Assembly: GCF_030580955.1 (NCBI RefSeq)
Contig: NZ_JAUQON010000009.1
Location: 186,001 to 250,000 of the forward strand
DNA from: Hymenobacter convexus
GTDB lineage: Bacteria > Bacteroidota > Bacteroidia > Cytophagales > Hymenobacteraceae
DNA length: 64,000 nucleotides
Direction: 5' to 3'
Each line of letters starts with the position of its first letter. The stretch's first letter is position 1. The translations under genes and the position numbers were made by a program. Below are positions 1 through 8,728 of the stretch, piece by piece. The notes under the pieces are model-generated. The model worked only from the letters and a program-made list of their open reading frames with translations, was not told where the DNA came from and searched no databases.

Positions 1-310
1 CGTAGCCCGAGAGGTACGACAGGCTCATGTCGTCGGTGATGTTGCGCAGCCAAGGCGAATACGACATCGACACGCCGTACTTGTACTGCTCGAAGCCCAG
101 TTTGCCCGGGTTGAAGTAGGCCGAGTTGGCATCGGGCGACGTGGCCACGCCGGCCTCGCCCATGCCCGAAGCGCGGGCGTCGGGGCTGAGGGTAAGAATG
201 GGCACGGCCGTGGTGATGGCGTGGGGGTCGAGCTGGGCGTGGGCCGTGCCGGCCGAGGCCAACAAGCTGGCAACCAGCGCCAGGCGCGAACGGGAAACGA
301 GTGACTGCAT
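1..310 (-). CDS. porV: PorV, type IX secretion outer-membrane shuttle protein (5' part only)
   Basis: Reading the minus strand from the ATG at 310 gives a signal peptide ending in an Ala-His-Ala-Gln site. It is followed by a stretch with the motifs LSPDARASGMGEAG and ANSAYFNPGKL, typical of the PorV/LptO (FadL-like) outer-membrane barrel family. About 103 codons are visible and the rest lies beyond the left edge. PorV is known to carry T9SS cargo from the translocon to the PorU sortase. The gene starts 49 bp after the porU stop on the same strand, the usual porU-porV order, so the two are probably co-transcribed. The identification rests on the N-terminal motifs plus the neighbour. Confidence 0.85.
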   Translation of the reverse strand, partial: MQSLVSRSRLALVASLLASAGTAHAQLDPHAITTAVPILTLSPDARASGMGEAGVATSPDANSAYFNPGKLGFEQYKYGVSMSYSPWLRNITDDMSLSYLSGY

Positions 311-359
311 ACTGGTGGGAGAAAAGGCCATTGGCGGCCCGGGCGCAAATAAAAACGGA

Positions 360-3300
360 TTAATTGAGGATGACGAGTTTTTCGTATTTCGAAGCGGTGC
401 CGTTGGTGGCCGAACGCACACTGAGGCGGTAAACGTATACGCCGCGGGCCAGTTGGTCATTGAATTCGTCGCGGCCGTTCCAGGTAATGCTGCTCTGGTG
501 CGACTCCGTGCTTGGCACCGAGGCCGTGAGCGTGCGCACCAAGCGGCCGGCCACCGTGAAAATCTGAACCTGCACGTCCAGCATTCCCGATTCGCCGCCG
601 GCCTGGTTGTGGTCGAATAAGAACGTAGTAGCGTTGGCAAACGGATTGGGGTAGTTCAGCACGTGGTCGAGGGCCAGCTTTTCGTTGGTGGCCACCACAA
701 ATTCAATTTCCTTCTCGGCCGAGTTGTTGTACGTGTCCCAGGCCTTGAGGCGCAGCGAGTGCGGGCCGTTGGCCAGCCCTTTGAAAAGATTGTTGACCTT
801 GCCCGAGCGGAAGTCGCCCACGTTCGACACGTACGCATCGTTGAGCACGAGCTGCTTGCTGACGTCGTTGTCGACGGTGGCCGTGATGTCGTGGCCAATG
901 CCTGCGCCCGTGGTGTTGATGCCGCTCGAGTCGCTCAGGAAGGCCAGCAGCGTGGTGTTGGGGCCCGTGAGGCCACCAAAAGCAAACGACTCGCTGTCCA
1001 TGTACAGCTTGATTTCGGGCGGGGTCGTGTCGGTCGGCACGCCGCGGGCGGCACCGCCCACCTGCTTGAACTGGTAGCCGTGAGCATCCACGCGGCGCGT
1101 GGCATCGGAGGCGTAAAGGCTCACTTTGCCCTGGCCCACGTTGTAGTTGATGTCCTTGGGCACCACAAACGTGAGGCTGAACTCGCCGTTCGTCACGTTG
1201 GCCTGGCCGCTGTAAATCACGCTTTCCTGAATTACAATCGGCTTCGGTCCGTCGTTGGGGTCATTGGCCTGCTCATCGCCGAGGGTCATCACCGTGGTGG
1301 GCTTGTCATAAATCGTCACCTGAGCGCGGCCTGTGAAGGCCGTATTCTGTGCATTGTTGTTCAATACTTTGCCGTGCACCCGTACGCGGGCCAATGCCTG
1401 CACCGTATCGGCCGGCTGCCACTGCCCCGCAACGCGCCGCCGGATGCTGTCAAGCACCACCGTTTGCTGCGGGTAAGCCAGCGTCATGCTGGGGTCGGCC
1501 AGCAAGGTGTAGTTGCGGCTGTTGAGGTCGGAGTTGAAGCCCGGGCCGTGAAAATCGTTCTTGCTCATCATCACGATGGTACCAATGCTGGGCACCTTGC
1601 CGTTGACGGGCTGTAGCACACGGTTGAAATAGGCCTGGTTTAGGCCGGCGTTCTGGCCCGCATCGACCACGCGCACGGTGGTAAACAGGCCGATGGCGCC
1701 GCCCGTGGTGTTATCGGTCAGGGCCTGCTCGCCGGCCGAGGTAAAGTCGGGGTTGTCGAAATAGCTGAAATCGCAGGTGCCGGTGGTGAAGAAGGTAAAA
1801 TTGTTGGGGTTGCGCAGCCCCAGCACCGAAGCATTGGTCAGAATCTGCTCGTCGGCCCAGCCCTTGGGGCCGCCGTGGCCCAGGTAGTTCACAATCAGCG
1901 AGCCTTGCTCAATGGATTGGTCGATGGCCCGCTCGGCATCGGGCGAGCGTTGGCCCGCCGATAGCGACACCTGCGGGTAAAGGTCGAGGTAGACCTTGTG
2001 CACATTGTAAACCGGGTAATTATTCTTCAGGCTATTGGCCACGATTTCCGAGCCGGCGCCCACAAACAGGTCGCCGTTGCCGTCATCCGATACCAGCGTG
2101 ATGCGGTTGCGCCATTTGCCGTATGAATCCGGCGAGTCATAGGCAATAATCTTATCCACTACCTGCCGGGCCTGGAGGCTGGCCTGGGACACGTCCGTCC
2201 ACTTGCCCTTGGGCGTGCGCACTGGCAAGCGGCCCACGCCCAAATCCAGCAGCTCGCTGCTGTTGCCCTCAAACCACTCGCCCTCGTCGTCGTCGAGCAA
2301 GGCGTAGTAGTCGTCCGAGACGTAGCTCACCCCGCCGTAGAACGGGGCAAATGACTCGCGCGACTCGTAAGTGGGCACGTAGTTCTGGTTGAAGTTGTCG
2401 AAGTCGGCGTCGGTGCGGAACGGCACCCGGGCACCATTTTTCCACCAGTCCGGCTCAAGCGCTCTGTCGTTGTAGGGGTCCGATTTGTAGTCAAACGACG
2501 CATCGCCGAACAGCAGCAGCTCCATCTGCTTGCCGGCCGGCGACCGGTCGTAGAGCTGCTTCACAAAGTCGCGAATAGCCGTCACGTCCTGCCCGCCCGA
2601 GCCGTACTCGTTGTAAATCTGCGGCGTGGTCACCACCACGGCCTGTAGGTTGTCGTGAGTGCGGCGGTGGTTGGCCAGGCGCTGCGCCTCGGCCTGAAAC
2701 ACCGGGTGAGTCACGATAATCAAGTCGGCCGACGTGATGGCGTGCAAATCCTGGTTGGGCACGCTGCCAAACTTGCGGGGCCGCTTGGTCAGGTTGCCAT
2801 TGGGCAGGAAAGCCACGTATTCGCGCTGCACATCCGCCGGGGCCAAAAAGTTGCCGCTGCCATCCGGGGCGTAAGAAGCGGGGCGGCGGGGGTTGGTCAC
2901 GTCCCACACCACTGCGCCGGTGCTGTTGGCCAGTGTGTACCGGTTGAGGTTGCCGGTCCCGATATTGCTCAGCGAGCGGAACTCGAGCTGCGCGTCGCTG
3001 GTGACCAGGCGCAACTGGCGCAGGGCGTTGATTTCGATGTAATCGAGGTAGCCGCTGGCGCTGCCGTCGCCGCTGTTGTAGGTGAGGCCCACCCGCAGCT
3101 CATTGCCGGGGTTGGGCAGGGCCAGCTGCCGCGTGGTGGTGGCCTGCGTGGCAATCGGAAAAAAGGCACTCTGCGTGAGCGCATTGAGCGGTTCGGTACC
3201 CAGAGCCGTGCCATTCAGGGTGAGCTGAAACGTGCTGGATGTCAGGTTGCTGCTGGCCATCAGCGCAGTAGTCACCTTCACCGGCGTGTTGGCCACCAGG

Positions 3301-4361
3301 TCCGGAATGCTAAAGGCGAATGTCTGCGTCTGGCCGCCGGGCCGGAAACCCTCTCCCACCCAGGTGCGCCCCGAGCGCAGCAGGTTGGCCATGTCGCGCT
3401 CGTAAAAGTCGCGGTACATGAACGTGGTAATGTTGGCGGGCGTGGCGCCGGCGGTGGGGGCGGGCGCCGGCGCCACCCGCCGGCCGGCCGTGTTGTCCAC
3501 CTTCACGAAGTAATAGGTAGTGTCGGTATAAATGTTGTTGCGGTGCCGAAACACGCCGTCCTTGCCCTCCCAGGTATGGGCGCCCGGCGAGTAGAACAGG
3601 AAAAATTCGTTGTTATCGAGCGCAGGGCTGGTGTCGCCCACGAACAGGATGTAGTTTTCCTCCAGGTCGTCGGGGCGTTCCACGGCGCTGGCCTGGGGCA
3701 GAATCCCCATCGAGTTGCCGTAGATGTGCAGGTTATTCGGGTTGAGCGTTTGCACGTTCAAACCCATGTCGGCCAGCATGGCTTTATCGAGCTTGTAAAT
3801 GCCGCTTTCGGCCACGCCTATCTTGTACCAGTCGCCGGTTTGCAGCACCGAATGGCTGGCGTAGGTATGAAAGCCGGTGCTGCGGTTGGCCGCGCCTTTG
3901 GCATCGGGCACGTACTGGTAGTCGAACGAAACGAGGCGTTCGGGCTGGCCCGACTGGGGGTTGCGGCGGGCCGGGCGCAGGCTCAGGCGCGTCACCGGGC
4001 GCTTCATTTCGGTGCCGGTAGAGAGCTGGGGGTCGGGGCCGGCGGGCAGCTTGCGCACGTCGAACATTTTGGCATCGGCCGCCGAAAAAGGCTCGTACAC
4101 CAGGTTCAGCAGCTCGCCCTGCGTCACGGCGCCGCCCGTGAGGCGCAGCGTGAACCAGCCCACTTGCTCGTCCATGCTCATGTTGGCTTCGCTGAAGGTG
4201 GGCACCTTCTGCTTGCGCACGCTGCGGCTCGGCACTTCGGCGTAACCACCCCAGCGAATGGTGCCGTGGGTGGTGGTGAGCGCGCCCGATTGCGCGCGCG
4301 CCGGGGCCGCCGCTCCTGTCATCAACCCCGCAACTGCAACAAAGAGAAGAAAAAGACGCAT
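360..4361 (-). CDS. porU: PorU, type IX secretion system C25-family sortase
   Basis: 1333 residues with a signal peptide ending near AAAPARAQ. The catalytic dyad of peptidase family C25 (gingipain-like) is visible: His829 in GHGG and Cys863 in TGTCDFS, 34 residues apart as expected. The C-terminus carries a YPNPF motif and a Gly-Val-Tyr-Val-Tyr strand pattern, as in a T9SS C-terminal domain; in PorU this domain is known to be retained. PorU works at the cell surface, removing the sorting domain of T9SS cargo and attaching the protein to a lipopolysaccharide anchor. It precedes porV on the same strand and follows pssA by 133 bp. Length and motifs fit the family well. Confidence 0.95.
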   Translation of the reverse strand: MRLFLLFVAVAGLMTGAAAPARAQSGALTTTHGTIRWGGYAEVPSRSVRKQKVPTFSEANMSMDEQVGWFTLRLTGGAVTQGELLNLVYEPFSAADAKMFDVRKLPAGPDPQLSTGTEMKRPVTRLSLRPARRNPQSGQPERLVSFDYQYVPDAKGAANRSTGFHTYASHSVLQTGDWYKIGVAESGIYKLDKAMLADMGLNVQTLNPNNLHIYGNSMGILPQASAVERPDDLEENYILFVGDTSPALDNNEFFLFYSPGAHTWEGKDGVFRHRNNIYTDTTYYFVKVDNTAGRRVAPAPAPTAGATPANITTFMYRDFYERDMANLLRSGRTWVGEGFRPGGQTQTFAFSIPDLVANTPVKVTTALMASSNLTSSTFQLTLNGTALGTEPLNALTQSAFFPIATQATTTRQLALPNPGNELRVGLTYNSGDGSASGYLDYIEINALRQLRLVTSDAQLEFRSLSNIGTGNLNRYTLANSTGAVVWDVTNPRRPASYAPDGSGNFLAPADVQREYVAFLPNGNLTKRPRKFGSVPNQDLHAITSADLIIVTHPVFQAEAQRLANHRRTHDNLQAVVVTTPQIYNEYGSGGQDVTAIRDFVKQLYDRSPAGKQMELLLFGDASFDYKSDPYNDRALEPDWWKNGARVPFRTDADFDNFNQNYVPTYESRESFAPFYGGVSYVSDDYYALLDDDEGEWFEGNSSELLDLGVGRLPVRTPKGKWTDVSQASLQARQVVDKIIAYDSPDSYGKWRNRITLVSDDGNGDLFVGAGSEIVANSLKNNYPVYNVHKVYLDLYPQVSLSAGQRSPDAERAIDQSIEQGSLIVNYLGHGGPKGWADEQILTNASVLGLRNPNNFTFFTTGTCDFSYFDNPDFTSAGEQALTDNTTGGAIGLFTTVRVVDAGQNAGLNQAYFNRVLQPVNGKVPSIGTIVMMSKNDFHGPGFNSDLNSRNYTLLADPSMTLAYPQQTVVLDSIRRRVAGQWQPADTVQALARVRVHGKVLNNNAQNTAFTGRAQVTIYDKPTTVMTLGDEQANDPNDGPKPIVIQESVIYSGQANVTNGEFSLTFVVPKDINYNVGQGKVSLYASDATRRVDAHGYQFKQVGGAARGVPTDTTPPEIKLYMDSESFAFGGLTGPNTTLLAFLSDSSGINTTGAGIGHDITATVDNDVSKQLVLNDAYVSNVGDFRSGKVNNLFKGLANGPHSLRLKAWDTYNNSAEKEIEFVVATNEKLALDHVLNYPNPFANATTFLFDHNQAGGESGMLDVQVQIFTVAGRLVRTLTASVPSTESHQSSITWNGRDEFNDQLARGVYVYRLSVRSATNGTASKYEKLVILN

Positions 4362-4494
4362 ATACGCTCTGTTAAAACTTCAGTACCTTTTTGATAGCCG
4401 ACCGAACCCTCGCCCGGCAACAGCACGGCCGGGCTTCCGGTTCACCCGCCAGTGCTATCATAACAATCAAATAGTCTATTTATTGCCCTTGGCG

Positions 4495-5199
4495 CTACGC
4501 CCCGCTGCGCGCCGCCGATTTCGGAACCGACAGCAGCACGTAGAGCAATACCACCAGCGGCACGGCCGCCGCGCCCAGTGCCAGCAATAATCCTGCCGTC
4601 AGCAGCAGAAAGATGAACCGGCGCCGGTTATCGCCCCAGCGCAGGTTCTTAAACTTCAGGGCAAACAGCGGCAGCTCGGCCACCAGCAGCCCCGAGAGCA
4701 GCACCGTGAGCCCCAGCAGCACCAGCGGGTTTAGCACCACGCCGCTCAGCCCGAACTGGTCGTGCGCGAGAATGAGCGGCAGCGAGGCCACCACCAGCGT
4801 GCAGGCCGGCGTGGGCAGCCCGATAAAGGAAGTCGTCTGGCGGGTATCGTTGTTGAACTTGGCCAGCCGCAGCGCCGAGAAAATGCTCACCAGAAACCCG
4901 ATGTAGGGCACCCATACGGGCAGGCCGCCGCCAGCCACGCCGCGGCTCAGCAACTGGAAGAAGATGGCACCCGGCACCACGCCAAACGACACCATATCGG
5001 CCAGCGAATCGAGGTCTTTGCCAATGGCCGACGACACACGCAGGGCCCGTGCCACCAGCCCGTCGGCAAAGTCGGCGGCGGCGGCGGCGGCCACAAACCA
5101 AGCCCCCGTTTCCAGCTGACCGGCAAAAATATGGGTGAGCGCCAGGCAGCCACACAGCAGGTTGAGGCAAGTAATGGCGTTGGGCAGGTGTCTTTTCAT
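4495..5199 (-). CDS. pssA: CDP-diacylglycerol--serine O-phosphatidyltransferase
   Basis: 234 residues, mostly hydrophobic with several membrane segments. The CDP-alcohol phosphotransferase signature is complete: Asp46-Gly47, Ala50-Arg51, Gly60, Asp64 and Asp68, with Asp43 just before. In this family the aspartates bind metal and the CDP-lipid. The enzyme makes phosphatidylserine from CDP-diacylglycerol and serine, the first step to phosphatidylethanolamine. The N-terminus (LPNAITCLNLLCG) is typical of the short PssA type rather than of phosphatidylglycerophosphate synthase. It lies upstream of porU on the same strand, but the 133-bp gap leaves co-transcription open. Confidence 0.92.
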   Translation of the reverse strand: MKRHLPNAITCLNLLCGCLALTHIFAGQLETGAWFVAAAAAADFADGLVARALRVSSAIGKDLDSLADMVSFGVVPGAIFFQLLSRGVAGGGLPVWVPYIGFLVSIFSALRLAKFNNDTRQTTSFIGLPTPACTLVVASLPLILAHDQFGLSGVVLNPLVLLGLTVLLSGLLVAELPLFALKFKNLRWGDNRRRFIFLLLTAGLLLALGAAAVPLVVLLYVLLSVPKSAARSGA

Positions 5200-5309
5200 T
5201 TAACAGTTAATCAATTAACATTTAACAATCCGCTATTCTTCAACAGGCTCAATTACCAGAAACCAGCCAGCGCCGCTTCCCGGCCGCTGGTCTGTGGAAA
5301 TGATAAATG

Positions 5310-5951
5310 CTAATTGAGAAACGGATTGCCACGGCGCTCCTCGCCGATGGTAGTGGCCGGGCCGTGGCCGGGATATACCACCGTGTCGTCGGGCAGGGTC
5401 ATGAGTTCGGTTTCGATGCTGTGGAGCAGCTCGGCGTGGTTGCCGCCCGGCAAGTCGGTGCGGCCGATGCTACGCTGAAACAGCACGTCGCCGGCCATGA
5501 GGGTGGCCGTAGGCGCGTGGTAAAACACCACGTGGCCGGGCGCGTGGCCCGGCGCAAAGCGCACTTCCAACTCAGTTTGGCCGAAGCGCACGGGCTGGCC
5601 GGCCACCAGCTCGCCGGTGGGCTCGGCGGGCCGGTACTGCGGAAAGCCGTAGTTGGCAGCGTAGGTGGACACGGCGCGCAGGGTGGGCACATCGAGGCGG
5701 TGCACCAGAAACGGGGTGCCGGGCCAGGTGTCAAGCACGAACTGCGCGCCCAGCACGTGGTCGATGTGCGAATGGGTATTGAGCAGCATCACGACCTGCA
5801 ACTGGTTGGTTTCGATGTAGCTGCGCAGCGCTTGCTGCTCGGCAGCGGTGTAGCAGCCGGCGTCCACAATGGCGCACTGCCGGGTAGCGTCGTCAATCAG
5901 CAGGTAGGTATTTTCGGAGAATGGATTGAAGGCAAAGCCGGCAACTGTCAT
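5310..5951 (-). CDS. Metallo-beta-lactamase-fold hydrolase (glyoxalase II-like)
   Basis: 213 residues with the full metal-binding set of the fold: His60-x-His62-x-Asp64-His65, a third histidine in PGHAPGH (His136 or His140), Asp155 in AGD and His196 in PGHGP. Such proteins bind two metal ions and hydrolyse thioesters or related bonds. This size and motif spacing match the YcbL/glyoxalase II-like branch, but the substrate cannot be read from sequence. There is no signal peptide, so it is probably cytoplasmic. It is the first gene of the leftmost minus-strand run and ends 110 bp before pssA. Confidence 0.85.
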   Translation of the reverse strand: MTVAGFAFNPFSENTYLLIDDATRQCAIVDAGCYTAAEQQALRSYIETNQLQVVMLLNTHSHIDHVLGAQFVLDTWPGTPFLVHRLDVPTLRAVSTYAANYGFPQYRPAEPTGELVAGQPVRFGQTELEVRFAPGHAPGHVVFYHAPTATLMAGDVLFQRSIGRTDLPGGNHAELLHSIETELMTLPDDTVVYPGHGPATTIGEERRGNPFLN

Positions 5952-6120
5952 ACAAAGTAGGGGATTCGAAGCAATGCGGAAAGGTACGACGCTGCGCTTA
6001 ATGAGAAATTGAGTGTGGAGAAGAAAGAACCGTTGCCGCGGCCGAGGACTTAACGAGTAATTGCCCCACGAAGAGGTGGGAGCTCCTCAATTCATTCGCG
6101 TTTGCTTAGTGGAGAGGCTT

Positions 6121-6128
6121 TACATTTG
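6121..6128 (+). promoter_or_regulatory. Bacteroidota -7 promoter element (TACATTTG)
   Basis: Exact match to TAnnTTTG, 30 bp before the start of the lipoprotein gene at 6158. A TTTG at 6101-6104 could be the -33 element, with a 16-bp spacer. Confidence 0.55.
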
Positions 6129-6157
6129 GCTCATTCTTAATTCATCTACCCTGGATT

Positions 6158-6931
6158 ATGTACACTAACAAACTGGCTGCGCTGGCCCTTGTGGGCGGCA
6201 CCCTGCTCGTGGCCGGCTGCCGGCATGACGTCCCCGCGACGCCCGAACCCGACCCGTGCGCTGGCGCCAAGGCCAACCTGCTCAGCTTCCGCTTCCTGGA
6301 AAACTACGGCACGCCCACCCCCGACACGGCCTTCACCAAGCAGACCATCACCTTCGAGGGGCCCGGCGTGCCCTACACCGCTTACGAGTGGCAGATTGGG
6401 GCCGACCCGCGCCCCTTCACCCAGCGCAAGTTCGCCCTCTACTTCCCGGACGCCAGCGTGGGCCCGCTGCCCGTGCGCCTCATCGCCCGGCGTCCGCCCA
6501 ACACGCGCTGCTTCGCCAAGGACGACGGCGTGGACACCCTCACCCAGGTGCTGACCCTGGTGCAGCGCACCCAGCGGCGCGCCCCCGTCTACGGCAAGTT
6601 CCTCGGCGCCAACACCGACGCCCCGCGCGACACGTTCACCATCCGCGTGTTTTCGGGCCCCGGCTACCAAACGCCCCCCGACCCCTTCGCAGCCCCTTAC
6701 GACTACCTGCGCAACCTGGGCCGCGGCTGCCAGTCGCCCTACTTCGATATAGGGCTCACTTGGCGCGGCATCTTCTTCAATTACGGAAGAATTGATTTTG
6801 GCTGCCTATATGAATCGGGCACCGGTTATCTCACCACCCGCGACTCCATTCGCATCGACTACTCGCAGTTCGAGTCTGCCCAAAACCTCAAGCGCGTGAA
6901 CCGCGTGTTCAAGGGTCGGCGCGTGCGGTAG
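6158..6931 (+). CDS. Putative lipoprotein of unknown function
   Basis: 257 residues. A hydrophobic N-terminus ends in the lipobox LLVAGC, with Cys20 the likely lipidated residue, so the protein should be anchored in the membrane facing the periplasm or cell surface. After the anchor comes a proline-rich stretch (PATPEPDP) and a soluble region with scattered cysteines. I recognise no catalytic motif or domain. It has its own TAnnTTTG promoter and stands alone, with a divergent gene upstream. Codon use matches the surroundings. Function unknown. Confidence 0.75.
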   Translation: MYTNKLAALALVGGTLLVAGCRHDVPATPEPDPCAGAKANLLSFRFLENYGTPTPDTAFTKQTITFEGPGVPYTAYEWQIGADPRPFTQRKFALYFPDASVGPLPVRLIARRPPNTRCFAKDDGVDTLTQVLTLVQRTQRRAPVYGKFLGANTDAPRDTFTIRVFSGPGYQTPPDPFAAPYDYLRNLGRGCQSPYFDIGLTWRGIFFNYGRIDFGCLYESGTGYLTTRDSIRIDYSQFESAQNLKRVNRVFKGRRVR

Positions 6932-7007
6932 GCTTTCTGTTTCAGCCGCTTCAAAGCGGTGGCAAAGGCATCAATACTTCCTGTCCGTTATTCCTTCAAA
7001 ATTCCAC

Positions 7008-7385
7008 ATGAAGACTTGGCACCTGTTTCCGCTTCTGCTCCTTGCTCAGCTTGCCCTGGCTCCTGACGCGGCCCGGGCCCAGGCGCCAGCCACTACCGCA
7101 AGCCCGTCGGCACCGGCCGGGACGCTGGTGGTGGTTTATTTCCGGGAGAAGGACTACCGGCTGTTTGAGGCTAACTTCGACACTGATGGCCAGTCCATTG
7201 GCGGGCTGGATGAGAAGCAGCTGAATAAAGAATTCAGCCGCACCAACTCCACGGCCAAGGTGCTGAACTTCGTGGCGCAGAACGGCTACCGCCTGGTTAG
7301 CTTCACCCCCCTGGACGGCGAAACCTACGATGGCCGGGGCGACGGGTTCGGTGGCTACACCGCCTTGTTTGAGCGGTTGAAATAG
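7008..7385 (+). CDS. Small exported protein of unknown function
   Basis: 125 residues with a signal peptide (hydrophobic core about residues 8-19, cleavage near ARAQ, residues 22-25), then an Ala/Ser/Pro-rich linker and a compact domain of about 85 residues. The domain has a strand-like segment LVVVYFREKDY and ends YTALFERLK, which suggests a small alpha/beta module, but I cannot assign a family. Expected location is periplasmic. It follows the lipoprotein gene by 76 bp on the same strand; no terminator is evident between them, so they may share a transcript. Confidence 0.7.
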   Translation: MKTWHLFPLLLLAQLALAPDAARAQAPATTASPSAPAGTLVVVYFREKDYRLFEANFDTDGQSIGGLDEKQLNKEFSRTNSTAKVLNFVAQNGYRLVSFTPLDGETYDGRGDGFGGYTALFERLK

Positions 7386-7467
7386 CGGACCCTGCGCCCC
7401 GCCCCAAACTGCCCACGCCTAATATTGCGCATTTTGAATTAAGCCCGTCGTCCTTACCTTGCCGGCC

Positions 7468-8544
7468 ATGACGGACTGTGATTTTCTGGTAGTGGGCCAC
7501 GGCATTGCGGGCGCCACGCTGGCGTACGTGCTGCGCCAGCGAGGCCACCACGTGCTGGTATTCGACCCCGGCCAGGCCAACTCGGCCTCCAACGTGGCGG
7601 CCGGGCTGATGAACCCGGTGGCCGGCAAGCGCTTCGCCCTCTCGTGGCGCGCGGCCGAGCTGCTGCCCTTCGCGGGCGCCTTCTACCGCGAGCTGGAGCA
7701 GCGTTACGACCAGGTTTTCTTTCACGCAACCCCGATTTTCAAGCTTTTTGGCTCCGTAGAAGAGCAGAACGCCGTGCTGGCCCGCAGTGCCGACCAGCCC
7801 TGGGACGGCTTCGTGGCCGAACTCACCACCGCCGACCCCGGCCTGCCCGGCGTGCACGCGCCCTTTGGCGGGGCCTGGCTGCGCGGCGGGGGCCACGTGG
7901 CCGTGCGCGAGCTGCTGGCCGCCCTCGCTGCCGAGGGCACCCGCGATGGCTGGCTGCGGGCCGAAGCCTTCGACTGGACGAAGCTAAAAACCGACGCCGG
8001 CGGCGCCACCTATGCCGGCCGGGTGCGGGCCCGCCACGTCATCTGCTGCGAAGGCGCGGCCACGGTGCGCAACCCCTACTTTGGCTGGCTGCCCCTCACC
8101 CCTAACCAGGGCGAGGTGCTGGATGTGGAATGCCCCGACCTGGCCGATGCGCAGGTGCTCAACCGCGGCGCTTACGTGGTGCCCCTGGGCGCGGGCCGCT
8201 TCCGCGTGGGAGCCACCTACCGCTGGCCACCGTTTGCCGAGGGCATCACGGCCGTGGCCCGCGAGGAGCTGGCAGCGCGCCTCACCGTCATCACCGACCT
8301 GCCGTTTGTGGTGGTGGGGCAGCGGGCGGGCGTGCGGCCCGCCGTGCGCGACCGCCGGCCGTTGCTGGGCCCCCACCCCACGGTGCCTAATCTGAGCTTT
8401 TGCGGCGGCTACGGCTCGAAGGGCGTGATGCTGGCCCCGCGGCTGGCCGCACTGCTGGCCGACTGGCTGGAAAGCGGGGCCGAAATCTGGCCCGATGCCA
8501 GCCTGCAGCGCTACAACGCGCTGCGGCCGGTTGGCGTAATTTGA
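7468..8544 (+). CDS. FAD-dependent oxidoreductase (DAO family)
   Basis: 358 residues from the ATG at 7468; a TTG nine bases upstream is less likely. The N-terminus is a Rossmann dinucleotide-binding fold with GHGIAG and an acidic end of strand two (VLVFDP). The C-terminal region has RAGVRPAVRDRRPLLG followed by GYGSKGV, the second FAD-contact segment seen in glycine/D-amino-acid oxidase-like (DAO) enzymes. These oxidise amines or amino acids, but the substrate is not predictable here. There is no signal peptide, so it is cytoplasmic. A weak TACCTTGC sequence just before the start resembles the Bacteroidota -7 element. Confidence 0.85.
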   Translation: MTDCDFLVVGHGIAGATLAYVLRQRGHHVLVFDPGQANSASNVAAGLMNPVAGKRFALSWRAAELLPFAGAFYRELEQRYDQVFFHATPIFKLFGSVEEQNAVLARSADQPWDGFVAELTTADPGLPGVHAPFGGAWLRGGGHVAVRELLAALAAEGTRDGWLRAEAFDWTKLKTDAGGATYAGRVRARHVICCEGAATVRNPYFGWLPLTPNQGEVLDVECPDLADAQVLNRGAYVVPLGAGRFRVGATYRWPPFAEGITAVAREELAARLTVITDLPFVVVGQRAGVRPAVRDRRPLLGPHPTVPNLSFCGGYGSKGVMLAPRLAALLADWLESGAEIWPDASLQRYNALRPVGVI

Positions 8545-8728
8545 GTAGTATTGAGGCATGGGCGAAAGTTGCCGACATTCGGGGCGCCGGATGGGAACAT
8601 TTTTGCGCTAAATGCCTTTACTTCAACGGACCCACCCGGCTGGCCCATTGGGCGGAACCTTTCGCCGGCTCCGCGAACTTCTAAGCGTTACCGCGGACTA
8701 GAATCCGCCTTTGCTCGTTGCCTTTGCT

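Noticed and set aside
2655..4394. 579-residue ORF antisense to porU
   Set aside because: It lies wholly over a gene with catalytic motifs, and its protein is low-complexity (His/Val/Gly/Ala-rich), as expected of a shadow in GC-rich DNA.
4412..4434. GCCCGGC/GCCGGGC hairpin after pssA as a terminator
   Set aside because: Short stem with a long loop and no T run; too weak to report as a terminator.
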